From positions 5,001 through 69,000 of the forward strand of contig NC_064008.1 of NCBI RefSeq assembly GCF_932276165.1: DNA of 64,000 nucleotides, written 5' to 3'. The position numbers were made by a program, and so were the translations under genes. Below, piece after piece: positions 54,358 to 64,000 of the stretch (position 1 is its first letter; each line of letters begins with the position of its first letter). Source of the stretch: Plutella xylostella (lineage: Eukaryota; Arthropoda; Insecta; Lepidoptera; Plutellidae). A model generated the notes under the pieces. The model did not search any database, had not been told where the DNA came from, and saw only the letters and a program-made list of their open reading frames with translations.

Positions 54358-54362
54358 AGTAC

Positions 54363-56745
54363 GTATATTTTTAGGTGATTTTCCCCTATATTAATGAGTA
54401 GGTTTGACTGACAAATACTTTTTTTGGATTTATATAAAGGCAATGATTCTAGTCCTGCCAAATTCACCTTATTCTTGGCCGTCAATAGTGTTCCTACACC
54501 CTTGCAGTAGCCACCTCACTGAGCCCAATCAGTGAATTAACAGAATTCCCACACGCGGCCCCGTATGTGTACCGCAACATGACTGCACATTGTCGCGGTG
54601 CAAGCGCGTAATCGCGGGAGCGCCAAGTGACTGGGTCGCTATACTCGCTGTGTAATATTTGCACAATTATTGCCGACTCGCTGGTCAGTGCTTCGCGTGA
54701 GAGTTTGGAGTTTTTTTTTGTTTTATTGTTATTCAAATTGAGTGTTTTGTCGATTTTAATTGGAGTTAATTTAATTGATTTTCAATTGATTTAACAATAC
54801 TTGTTAAGCTTATGCACCTGAAGAATGAAAATCAACAAGTTCTCATGATCAAAGTGCTGTTGTCATCTATCTCTACCTCATTACTCTAGTAAATTGATAG
54901 TACCTTTCTTGAACGTAATTATAATTTTTATACTTATGTTTATTTTTTCGATTATTTATTTTATTGTAGAATTGAATAGAATCGGATGAATTGGCCTACT
55001 AATTACAAATTAGACTACTCCTTATTACATTGGCACCAATGTCATAGAGTGGTAGTCTTGCGTTGTTGCACAACAACTCACGACTGCCTACCCCGCAGCT
55101 CGCAGTTCGTGAGTGCCAGTAACAAATTCGTCATTTATATCAAAGGGGCATATTCATTGAATGCTTATCAACGTTCTTTGATATTAGTCGATATTGATGA
55201 GCTGAGATCCTTTAAGAATTCATGATTTTTTTCCGTCCGAGCTTTTATCGTTATCACAAGACTATTTAAATTAACAAAGCAATAAATCAATAAATTTTAG
55301 CAACCAGACTAAATACTACAGACTCAATCACCCCTGTAGTTAATACGTACTGAGTGTACTGAACTACTGTACTGACTGAGCGAGTATTAAATTGATACAA
55401 ACGATTACCCTCCCCCCCTCCCCTTACCAGAGGGCCGGGGGTGCAGTAATAGCCGATATTAAGTTTATCTAACGATTTGTGTCTCCTCACTCTGTAAACT
55501 GGGGTGAGAGGAAGATGAGAGACACTGCGATTTAAAAAAAATGTGGAATGATTCATTTGAACTTTCGCCAGGTACCTACATCTACAACATTTATTATTTA
55601 ATTAGAGTCTCGCACATACCTACTTATAAATATCAAGACTTATTTGTTTGAAATTGACGTTTTTGTTGAATTCAATTAGTAGTATTCGTTAAGTACTTTA
55701 AAACCAATTCTTTTAGAATCCACGCTTATCTAGTCCAGTACCTAAAATATAATAAAATTTATTTACCTATATAACTCCACAACCCACAAGTTGTAAACTA
55801 ACCCCCGCCCCCCGGTGCGGCGCAGCAGTGAGCGTCAACATTTCATATTGGGTCAATTCATACCAGCCAGCTTTATTACTTACCTCCTCTCTACCACCGA
55901 CACCGCACTATCGCTCCTCAGGCCATGCATTGCTGCTTTAGCTGTAACTGCTTCTGTCTAACCACGGATATACTCCGCAGTGGATGTGGACTGAGGGAAA
56001 CCTGTCGTGTCGTTAGTGGTCTGGTGGTGCGGGGTATTGGCTGTGCAATGACATTTGCTCATCCCTCAGATTACGGCGTGAACTGTGGCTGTCGGTTGTA
56101 AATTAGTTTGTGAGCGCCCTTCAGCGAGTTATTGCATTTGTTTGTGTGAACAGGGCTTACTGGGCAGCTTATTATTCAATAAAATATTTATAAAATTTTG
56201 AATGTTGACAAAAATATTGAATATTTTAGTGTGTATTTTTTTTTTAAATCAATGTAGGTATGTTGTTTAATTGGTTTGTAATTGTACCTACTACCTTATA
56301 CATTAGAAGTGTAGATATAGAAATCGGCTGTCTACATTATTTATTAACTTTAACAACTGTACGGTAAATAAACCCGCAATTAGTACTGCAAGGTAGAAAC
56401 CGTAATCAACTTGCCCCAATCAAGCGCAGCGATCAAATATCAACGCGGCTTTCTGCAACTCCGTACAATGGGAGCATGAGTTTGACAGCGCGGATACGGT
56501 GGTATTCTGGTGTCTTTATAAATCATATCATTTTTGCGGATAAGCTTCCATTATTTATAGGTACCGGTCTGCATAATATTTGTATTTGTAGTGTTACTTA
56601 CTAAATACACGAATAATGTTCGTTCGATTGACAAAAAAACTGGTAATTAGATAAGTTCTATGAATTCGTACTACCCCGTCCTTCCCCTTGTAGCGATTTA
56701 CAAACATTATTCAACAATCTAGGTACCTCTAAGAATACGACAGAG
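54363..56745. other. Non-coding intergenic stretch
   Basis: No gene or element recognised. GC-richer patches lie at 54540-54640 and 55410-55440 (CCCTCCCCCCCTCCCC). The rest is AT-rich. Confidence 0.5.
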
Positions 56746-56747
56746 GT

Positions 56748-57077
56748 ACTTCATTCTATTCTATTCTATTCTCTGTGGGGGTGTAAGTACCTGCACCTGG
56801 CTCTCTCGAGTCGAACCTTTGTGCATATCCCCAAGGTCTAAACTGCCTTCCTAAGCTTGGACTATTTCCCACCACGCTGGTCCACTGCGGGTTGGTGGTT
56901 TCACATAATTATCTAGATGTGCAGGTTTCCTCACGATGTTTTCCTTCACCGTAAGAGCGATGGTATACATTGTACTTAAGTTAAAAGAACTCATTGGTAC
57001 ACGTCAGCGCCGGGATTCGAACCCGCATCTCTTGCGTAAGAAGCGGGCGCTTACCCGACTGAGCTACCACCGCTCCG
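56748..57077 (-). mobile_element. tRNA-headed SINE with complete head
   Basis: On the minus strand the head reads GGAGCGGTGGTAGCTCAGTCGG (A box) through GATGCGGGTTCGAATCCCGG (B box). Then come ACCAATGAG, a body shared with the copy at 46395, and an (AGAAT)n tail near 56755-56775. The acceptor stem does not pair well, so it is a SINE and not a tRNA gene. Confidence 0.85.
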
Positions 57078-57079
57078 CG

Positions 57080-58436
57080 TTGGATCATCCTCATAACTTC
57101 TATGATACAGTGTCCCAGTGAGTAGAGACAGAAAACACAATACCACGGGTCTACACGGCCACCGGTGACACAGTCGTTTCGTTTCCTTTTGTCTTGATCG
57201 CACTGAAGCCGCTTCCCGTCACAGAATAGTCCGCTCACTGATAACGTTATAAAGCTATTTATTCGTAACTGGTTCTTCATTTCTGCTCGTTACCAGAAGA
57301 CAAAGGCTGCAGATACAATGGAGGCTGCGGGTGACAGACAGACAGACACGCCGGCTAGTAGCGGGCGGGAAATTGTACCTACTTAATTTCTAAAACACTC
57401 ATTTAAAATACTTAAGAAGTATTTGTGTAAACTGCTTTTTAACCCTTATAAAACAGCTGCTCTCGTATTATTTATATCGTATTTTTTTTTTATACTTAAC
57501 ACGAATGTTTATTCCCTATTTATTTATTTGCACGTATAGATAGTTATATTTAGCGAAATCGTCACTTAATAGTAAGCGATTTCACAATTGCACCTAAGTA
57601 TATTGTTCATCACAAAAATCAGCGACACTAAACTTCAAAAACATCCATGATACTGTATTAACAAGTCATCCGCCTTTTGTTTGCAGAATGAATACACCTG
57701 ATATTAATAAAAGTGATCAGTGAATGCAGTGCTGTAGCTCTGTGTGAATATTTTTATTGTATTTGTGTAGTAGCTAGCTGGTGTCGCGCCCCGCTCGAGT
57801 CAAACGACTAGTTATTGAATCTTTATAGTCACTGCAGTTCACCATCACTTGCCTTGAGTATGGAGTGCACAGTGATTTAAAAAGGAATGATGAGCCCATC
57901 AAAACATTTTGTTTAAAGAAAATGTTAAGTAGATCCATAACTGGCACATAATAACATCTGGCACAGTTTACTGTGCCAAATGTTATTATCTCGAAATATT
58001 TTTTTAAAATCACCAACATCTTAAGTCTTTCTTATTAGACGTTTTACATTTACCAATCAGTGCTGATGAAGCACAACCGAATACTAAATTTTCCCCCGAA
58101 AGTCGTACTTTACCGAGTGCCACTAGCTACAGACGCGGTCTGCCCGTCCACGGCCGCGCATATTAATTGTATTGTGTCTCGGTGCATTGTGCCGCGTCTG
58201 TATTGTCCGACGCTCACTTGTTTCATTTCATCCGCTGCAGAATGTCTGATTGAGTCTGCGTGTAATGACACAAGTAATTGTCTTTGTTTGTTGTTTGATT
58301 CGATACTACTGAGCCATTAATGAATATTTAACTGTGTCGTTAGTTGTTGTGCGTTTTGTCATCCTTTAATCTGACGGAGTATATTAACTTTAACAAATCT
58401 TTATAACAAAGTACAAGACATATTTAACACTGCTTA
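57080..58436. other. Non-coding intergenic stretch
   Basis: No gene recognised. A small palindrome, ATAACATCTGGCACAG...CTGTGCCAAATGTTAT, lies at 57951-57986. Confidence 0.5.
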
Positions 58437-58563
58437 TGGGCTTGTACACAAATTTTAATAGTGTTGCGACGTCGCATTGCAAAATCATTTGCCCTGAAAA
58501 ACTGTCAAACAGTCACAGATTTTTGCGATGCGACGTCTCAACTCTGTTTTGTGTACAGGCCCA
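58437..58563. mobile_element. 127-bp fold-back MITE
   Basis: TGGGCTTGTACACAAA...AGTGTTGCGACGTCGCATTGCAAAA is mirrored by TTTTTGCGATGCGACGTC...TGTTTTGTGTACAGGCCCA with a few mismatches. No ORF. Confidence 0.75.
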
Positions 58564-58717
58564 ACACCACTAAAGAAATGCAGTCTGATTGCTGAAAGCA
58601 ATCTCAACCAGACAAAAACACTAGAGCTGGACTCGGTGGTGAAAGGGTTGATGTCACAAAAATCCAGAATAAAAAGAAATAAACAAAAAACAACCACAAA
58701 ATTCCTCTCTCCCTAAT

Positions 58718-58884
58718 TTAATAGAACTCTCCATCCGACAGCTTCATGGCGTACAGGTGTAGAGCTCTGAACTCGCAGTGCTGGTGCGAGCAGCGGCCGC
58801 CGCGCCCGTCCGTGCAGCGGCACGAGTCGCACTCGTCCATGTACTTCTCGCCGGGCGTGCACACGAAGAACGGGTTCTTGATCA
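58718..58884 (-). CDS. Secreted Cys-rich gene, exon 5 and stop
   Basis: Acceptor ATTCTTCCAG|TG. It encodes IKNPFFVCTPGEKYMDEC and the rest of the six-Cys domain, then a non-Cys tail ending SDGEFY-TAA (58720-58718). Confidence 0.75.
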
Positions 58885-60620
58885 CTGGAAGAATGAGAGT
58901 ACAGATATGCCATATGCTGTGGTAATGGATTAATTTAGGCCTTAATCCAGGCGATCTGTTGGTCCAAAAATAGAAAATGTAATCTCATCTAAATCTTGGA
59001 CCAACAGGGCGCCTATCTCAGCTATTGCAACACACAGGCTTGCTGCTCCAGTTTACTCGGGAGCTAGGCTGGCCGGGCTGTGATTAAGGGGATATGTACA
59101 AAAGATACGCTCGAGAGGGCCACCTACAGAAACTTTGCCCCCTCTCTGAATAGAATACAGGCTTTAATGGAACTTAAAAAAAGCTTTTATTCAAGGGCAT
59201 CACATGCACAAATTTTAATCTTACGGAGACTTGAATAAAGTCTACTCTTCATGCAAGATGCAGATGTACTGACCATGCACAAGGGAGTTTATACTTTTGC
59301 GAATGGTGTAGGGACAAGGTGTACATTCTTGTGCAGATGCGGGTGGTACGTACCGGTGCAGCGCAGACAGGGCGCGCCGCGGTCGCACAGCGCGGTAACC
59401 GTGGGCTCGCAGTACACGCAGCTCGGCATGGCCCGACACGCGCCCGAGTCCTGACAGGAATGTGGAGGTTTATGTAGTAAATGGCAGAGAAACCTGAACC
59501 CTCTCAGAAGCATTGTTACTATGAGAGGGGGTCAGGTTTCTCTGCACATGGCCGTACTTGCGATAGTGATAGTGATAGTTATGGCATCTTAGGTAGTCAG
59601 CGAATAGACTACGCTGATTGCCGAAACCCTTCATAGCCTAGCCTTATGACTTATGCCAAAGGATAGTCCTAACAACCTATGAATAAAGACATAATTGTCA
59701 TCATCAGCCAAGATTTGTCCATAGCTAATTAGCTAGACATAGCTGGCCACTCCCAAAGTTGTAGATAGTGCATGCAGGCAGCAGGCAGGTATGGACACGT
59801 CATAACTTTGGAATGACAACCAATCCATTATAGACCCGTGACACAACTGATATTATTTTATTGTATTACATCTGGAGGTAAGAAGATTGGGCAGTCAGAT
59901 TAGTGCCAGTTGCTGACTGTCCATGGTACACCAGACCATACAGAAAAGGGAATCTATCAGTAGAGGGGGCTCCTATGAACCGCCGCATGCTACCGGGTCC
60001 TAGCATTCTACACCATATTAGTAACCTAGCACACCGGACATTACATGCGTTACTTATACCTCACCGCATGTCACCTGCGCTTCTATCTGAAGGGCTAGAA
60101 CGGGGCGCATTTAAGACGTGACAAAAGTTTTGCATCGCGCAGCCTCAAGAGCGAGCGCGACGAAAAACTTTTGTCACGTCTTTATAACGCCCCGTGCTAG
60201 CCCTTCATAAGACAGCTAGTGTGGTGATAGAAGAGCAGGCTATGGTCCTATAGTATGACCCGCACATAACATACATAAAAATAAGTCTGCATCACATACA
60301 TAACATCCTGCTACAAATATAATATATTATTATATAGAATCATACCAAAGCACACTTTCTCACAACACACACGCATACATACATACACACTGACACACAC
60401 CACTCACATATAATGTTATATTTATTTAGTTAACACAACACTCAGGGACGTGCTGAAAAACAGCGCTGTCACAAAACATCTGTTTCCGGCAGCACATGCT
60501 GAGCATGGCACCTTTTGCCGAAAGTCTGTATTTATATGAATAATTGTGTTTAGTAATAGTATTATGTACTAGGTGTTTCTTTCCGCATGTGTGCAAATGT
60601 TTCGGCAATAATTTTTTTTT

Positions 60621-60667
<47 letters not shown>

Positions 60668-61260
60668 GTCTATACCTGCGCCTCGCACAGCAGACAGTTC
60701 CTGGCGTCGGGCGCGCGCGTGAGGGCCGTCTCCTCCTCCCAGTGAGCGTGCGGCGCCCGCGGCCGCGCCGGCACCGAGATCATGTAGCTGCAACACACGG
60801 GGGGACAGGGAAGATTATAGAGTCACTACAGGATAAGGTACTAGTACGAATATGGCTACAGCTACAGGTGTCCACCACAGATATCTAGGAACAAAATCCA
60901 AAAGATAGCACTTCTTGGGACAGCTCTAGCAAGAGTCAGCCCCTTCTTGTGTTGAAAGGATTGGCCAGTCAGATGAGCGTCATTCGCTACTTAGGGCGCG
61001 CCATACGTATGTAACTAACAGGTTTACATCACTCAAAGAATAACACCGTCCGTGCACCCCTAAATACTTAATACATAATGATAAACTTACTTCTGTGACT
61101 TGGGTCTGTAGACGGGCGGGATCTCCTCCCCGTCTCCCCCCACACTGCTCAGCGTGCCCGGCGACGGCGGCGGCGACCCACCTGTCAACACAACATCATC
61201 ATAAGATACTGGATACCTACCTACATAAGGCACGGACATAAAGTCTGTGGAGTGATAATA

Positions 61261-61291
<31 letters not shown>

Positions 61292-61731
61292 GATAGGTAC
61301 TGGATTTACTTAGTCCTCTTGCACTACAACCTACAACGCTCTGTCATCGGCCTTCCTCATCCAGTCACTACCATCCACCTGTCTTCGGTCGTCGGTCGGC
61401 TTGCCTTACGCTTGCCTGTGCTTGGGCGAGAAGTCGTTTACTAAAAAATTACCACGACGTTAATCGGTTTTTCAGCTTACATACTTCTGGGCCCTGAGTG
61501 CGAGTTTTTTTTAACCTATCGAGAAATGAAATCGAGACGCAAATTTGTATGGCGCGGAGCTAGTACAGCTACTTACCGCTAGATGGCGTGTCTCCAGCGC
61601 CATAAAAATTTGCTAACGGATCACATTAATGACGTCACCTCTACAGCTTCAAACTCCTACTCACTGTCTCCATATCCGATCCCTGCGCTGGCGGCGGCGA
61701 GGCAGGCGGCGAGCAGGGCGGCGTGTAGCAT
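58718..61731 (-). CDS. Secreted cysteine-rich protein, pacifastin-like C-terminus (five exons)
   Basis: Five minus-strand exons with agreeing phases (61731-61665, 61181-61091, 60787-60676, 59450-59354, 58884-58718) give 534 bases, 177 residues. Residues 1-16 (MLHAALLAACLAAASA) are a clear signal peptide. A Ser/Pro/Gly-rich stretch follows, then Cys pairs CLLC (84-87), VYCE and CLRC. Last is a six-Cys domain at 131-159 (C-x9-C-x2-C-x-C-x7-C-x4-C, starting CTPGEKYMDEC), the pattern of pacifastin serine-protease inhibitors. A possible CCAAT box lies at 61773-61777 on the other strand. I do not recognise the whole protein. Protease inhibition is inferred only from the cysteine pattern; a cuticle or matrix role is equally open. 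Confidence 0.75.
59088..59165 (+). mobile_element. SINE tail fragment
   Basis: AGGGGATATGTACAAAAGATACGCTCGAGAGGGCC...AGAATACAG matches the 3' end of the SINE copies at 46395 and 56748. It lies in intron 4 of the secreted-protein gene. Confidence 0.6.
59354..59450 (-). CDS. Secreted Cys-rich gene, exon 4
   Basis: Acceptor TTCCTGTCAG|GAC, donor ACCG|GTACGT. It encodes DSGACRAMPSCVYCEPTV... to CLRCT, with seven cysteines in 32 residues. Confidence 0.75.
60088..60207. mobile_element. 120-bp fold-back MITE
   Basis: TGAAGGGCTAGAACGGGGCG...AAGACGTGACAAAAGTTTT is mirrored by AAAACTTTTGTCACGTCTT...CGCCCCGTGCTAGCCCTTCA. The arms are about 40 bases with a few mismatches. Confidence 0.8.
60620..60666. 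repeat. (CTTT)n microsatellite
   Basis: About 12 copies of CTTT following a T-rich run, ending in CTTTCTGTC at 60670. Confidence 0.95.
60676..60787 (-). CDS. Secreted Cys-rich gene, exon 3
   Basis: Acceptor GTGTTGCAG|C, donor GCGCAG|GTATAG. It encodes YMISVPARPRAPHAHWEEE... to NCLLCEAQ. Confidence 0.7.
61091..61181 (-). CDS. Secreted Cys-rich gene, exon 2
   Basis: Acceptor GTGTTGACAG|GT, donor CAGAA|GTAAGT. It encodes GSPPPSPGTLSSVGGDG... to RPKSQ, a low-complexity linker without cysteine. Confidence 0.7.
61268..61430 (-). pseudogene. A24 run and RTE 3'-end scrap in intron 1
   Basis: An A run (61268-61291) is followed by minus-strand sequence (GGATGAGGAAGGCCGATGACAG) matching the RTE C-terminal region seen at 28845. 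Confidence 0.45.
61665..61731 (-). CDS. Secreted Cys-rich gene, exon 1 (signal peptide)
   Basis: ATG at 61731, 22 codons plus one base, donor GACA|GTGAGT. It encodes the hydrophobic signal peptide ending ASA and then GIGYGD. This is the only ATG that leads into the conserved frame with a signal peptide. Confidence 0.7.
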
Positions 61732-64000
61732 GGTGTGGGAGCGGCGAGTGTCGCCGGCCGGGGTGGAGGCAGCCAATCACAGCCGCCGTAATTGCTACTG
61801 CCGATAACGTCTACAGGACGGATGGTTTACAACATTACATGGTGGGTTGATCCGTACCAGGAAATGAGGTATCCATACTATCAATTTTTTTTATTTGTGC
61901 TGTGTGTGGCACTCTTTAGATCAGGAGTGGACCTTTATTGGATGATGATGTTTATCGTAATTCAAGACAGCAACCCAAGATTATAACCTGGTCCGACTTT
62001 CTGCCAATAGATTAGATTTTGATGCTGCTAATGAATAAAGTAATAAAGACATAGCCTGTATACAGTATTTATCGTTACGTATAAATCATTTTACATTCAC
62101 GTTTATTAACGTTATCGAGCTCGTTAGCAGAACCCAATTGCTGGTGAACTCACAGTGGCAGTGCTATGTGTATTTGCTACGCTCAGAAACTTTCTTCACA
62201 CAAATAGCAGACTATGACTACGCACGAATATACGATATACGTCCGGTACGCGCGGTGGCAGTCAGACTGGCCAATCCTGTCAATTCTGACAAACCCTAAT
62301 CCAGTTCTAGTATTTGTCAACATCACAGATGAAGATCATTGGTAATGATTACTTACCCCGTAAACTAGTGGTAACAGCCAGATACGCTCCAGCCTGAAGC
62401 TCCAATAAAATTAAGCTCAGTTAATACGCAAATTATTAATCCTCATTAAATCATCAGTTCGTAATATTCAGCCCATTAACATTCAGATATTGTGGATATT
62501 GCATTACGGATTCAATATTTGAATTATTTCAGCTCATTGAAATTATTTCAGATTGCAATAAAATTATGAAAACGTACGGTACATGCAATAATCCTTTATA
62601 AATAAGTAGAGATGTGTTATAGGTACTTTATTACTAATTTATGTTTTAAGGTTTATTAAGGAGCCCTATAAGTCTGCCTTCTGTGTTCTGTCTACCTAGG
62701 TAACTCTCTATAGGGCACCTAGCACTTCGTCTGGTCCTAAAACACTGAAAATCCAAGTCTAAACCTACTATTATACTTACCTAAAGTTTTAACAATTTTA
62801 GAGTCCATTTAATTTTTCATCCTTCCTTCCAACTCTCTAGCTACAAACTCACACTCACGTAAGTAGGTAATTCTCACAACATTTTCACACGATAATATCA
62901 ATTACCATTTCAAATTATTTATTCAAAGGATCCTATTTACCATTTACCTTTGTGGCTTCACCGCTTCTTCAGTGGACCACCACGCCCGTGTCCGACTCAA
63001 CAAGTTACCTGTAAAGGCGCATTCACACTCGAGCCGTGAGCCGGAACTGCCTGATCCGGTAATGAACTAATGATACAAATATTGCCGTTCTTCTTTCATC
63101 GCGTCAAGTTGTGTGTGCGCCGCGTATCCGGTCAAGGTAGTAGTAGGGATCCGTAGTTAGTTTGACTTGAGATCACGAAAAAACGTATGTTAAAACGTTG
63201 TTACCCTCAAGAAAATATAAATTTACTTACATAGTACGAATAAATAATATCTAGACATGAAAAATAAAAAAGAGTTAGAAATAAAAAAATAAAAAAGAGT
63301 AAGAAATAATATAAATTTTTCATGAAGTATTGGAAAATGTTCTGATTGCATGTAAGTTTTATTAATAATCCCTATCAAGCATTATTTGGCTACGGGTCCC
63401 GCGTCTAGTTCGCTGGATCCAACAATTGTGCCGATTTGATGTTTTCGGATAATATAAACAGGCAAATAGGGATGTAATAGTGCAAACGAATGGTACGTGG
63501 TGTGTGGTCTTCATATTATCTATAATCTGATTCTGGATGTTTTTACATTTTATAAAAGTACTTAATACAGATACTTATTGTATACTTATTAAGTACCTAC
63601 TTACAAATTTCATTTAAGGTTTTGCCTCTGAAACATTACCTGTTTTCATTATGTTTCTTTAAAAATACAAATGATATAAAAAGTCTCCGTACCGATTGCA
63701 GCGTAGATAATAATTTAATAACTGTACTTTACTTTCCTAAACATACATTCTACTTCCTTTCAGAAAGAACTGTTATTATTGAACCAGTACAATATGAATT
63801 TGATTTATATCTCTTTGACAAACAAAAAATATATATAAGTAAGTAATAATTATGTTTGTGTAACTACGTGTAGCAATATCAATACAAGATCACTATAAAA
63901 AAAGTTTCAAATCCACCCAAAAAGGTAACCGAGCTAATAAAAGCTTACACCGCACTAAATATCAATTTCATACCACAATGATGTAAATACTGTGTTCATT
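61732..64000. other. Upstream intergenic DNA of the secreted-protein gene
   Basis: No further gene recognised. 61735-61795 is GC-rich and probably promoter-proximal. The rest is AT-rich with scattered TACCTA/TAGGTA words. Confidence 0.5.

Larger units (their letters stand above)
59460..60675. other. Intron 3 of the secreted-protein gene
   Basis: Non-coding. It holds a fold-back MITE (60088-60207) and a (CTTT)n microsatellite (60620-60666) whose pyrimidine run ends close to the exon 3 donor on the other strand. Confidence 0.6.

Noticed and set aside
57000..57077. tRNA gene on the minus strand
   Set aside because: A and B boxes are good but the acceptor stem does not pair, and a SINE body and (AGAAT)n tail follow.
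60544..60888. 114-residue plus-strand ORF with Phe/Leu/Ser repeats
   Set aside because: It comes from the (CTTT)n run plus the antisense of exon 3 of the secreted-protein gene.

Overview
The window reads as the left end of a lepidopteran (moth or butterfly) chromosome. Bases 1-262 are an uninterrupted (TAACC)n array, the C-rich strand of the insect TTAGG telomere in the orientation expected at a left chromosome end. The repeats further in also fit Lepidoptera: telomere-associated R1/TRAS-type LINE pieces, RTE LINE 3' ends, tRNA-headed SINEs, Lep1-like Helitrons (TC...CTAG), and LINE ORF1 proteins with a baculovirus-FP-like domain. The species cannot be named from the sequence.

Layout. (1) 0-16.4 kb is subtelomere made almost wholly of retroelements: a 5'-truncated RNase H LINE against the telomere; a LINE with two uninterrupted ORFs (about 0.95-5.5 kb, +); a second LINE (7.4-11.1 kb, -) broken by a 92-bp retro-insertion and a hAT element; a buried telomeric tract at 12.06 kb followed by a TRAS-like ORF1 remnant; a (TTTTCA)n microsatellite; nested ATACCGGTAT-rich hAT elements; and an RTE fragment. 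(2) 16.9-21.8 kb is a non-coding LTR element (LARD-like) with two 302-bp LTRs that look identical. (3) 22-30 kb is mostly non-coding, with hairpin MITEs, Helitron pieces and a cluster of TGACGTCA sites. (4) 30.5-47.7 kb holds a six-exon paired-like homeobox gene (+). I assign it to homeobrain (hbn) from a YTIDNILG motif near the N-terminus and a Q50 homeodomain. Its introns are full of SINE, Helitron, MITE and LINE pieces. (5) 49.5-54.4 kb has a PIF/Harbinger-like element with a MADF remnant and a Copia element that lost its reverse transcriptase but kept twin LTRs. (6) 58.7-61.7 kb holds a five-exon gene (-), convergent with hbn, for a 177-residue secreted cysteine-rich protein ending in a pacifastin-type six-cysteine domain.

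Only these two genes look like host protein-coding genes. I rebuilt them by joining GT/AG-bounded open segments whose phases agree, and both give one continuous frame from ATG to stop. Everything else is mobile DNA, satellite, or sequence in which I recognise nothing. The two host genes show no obvious functional link. No prokaryote-style system (CRISPR, operon) is present.
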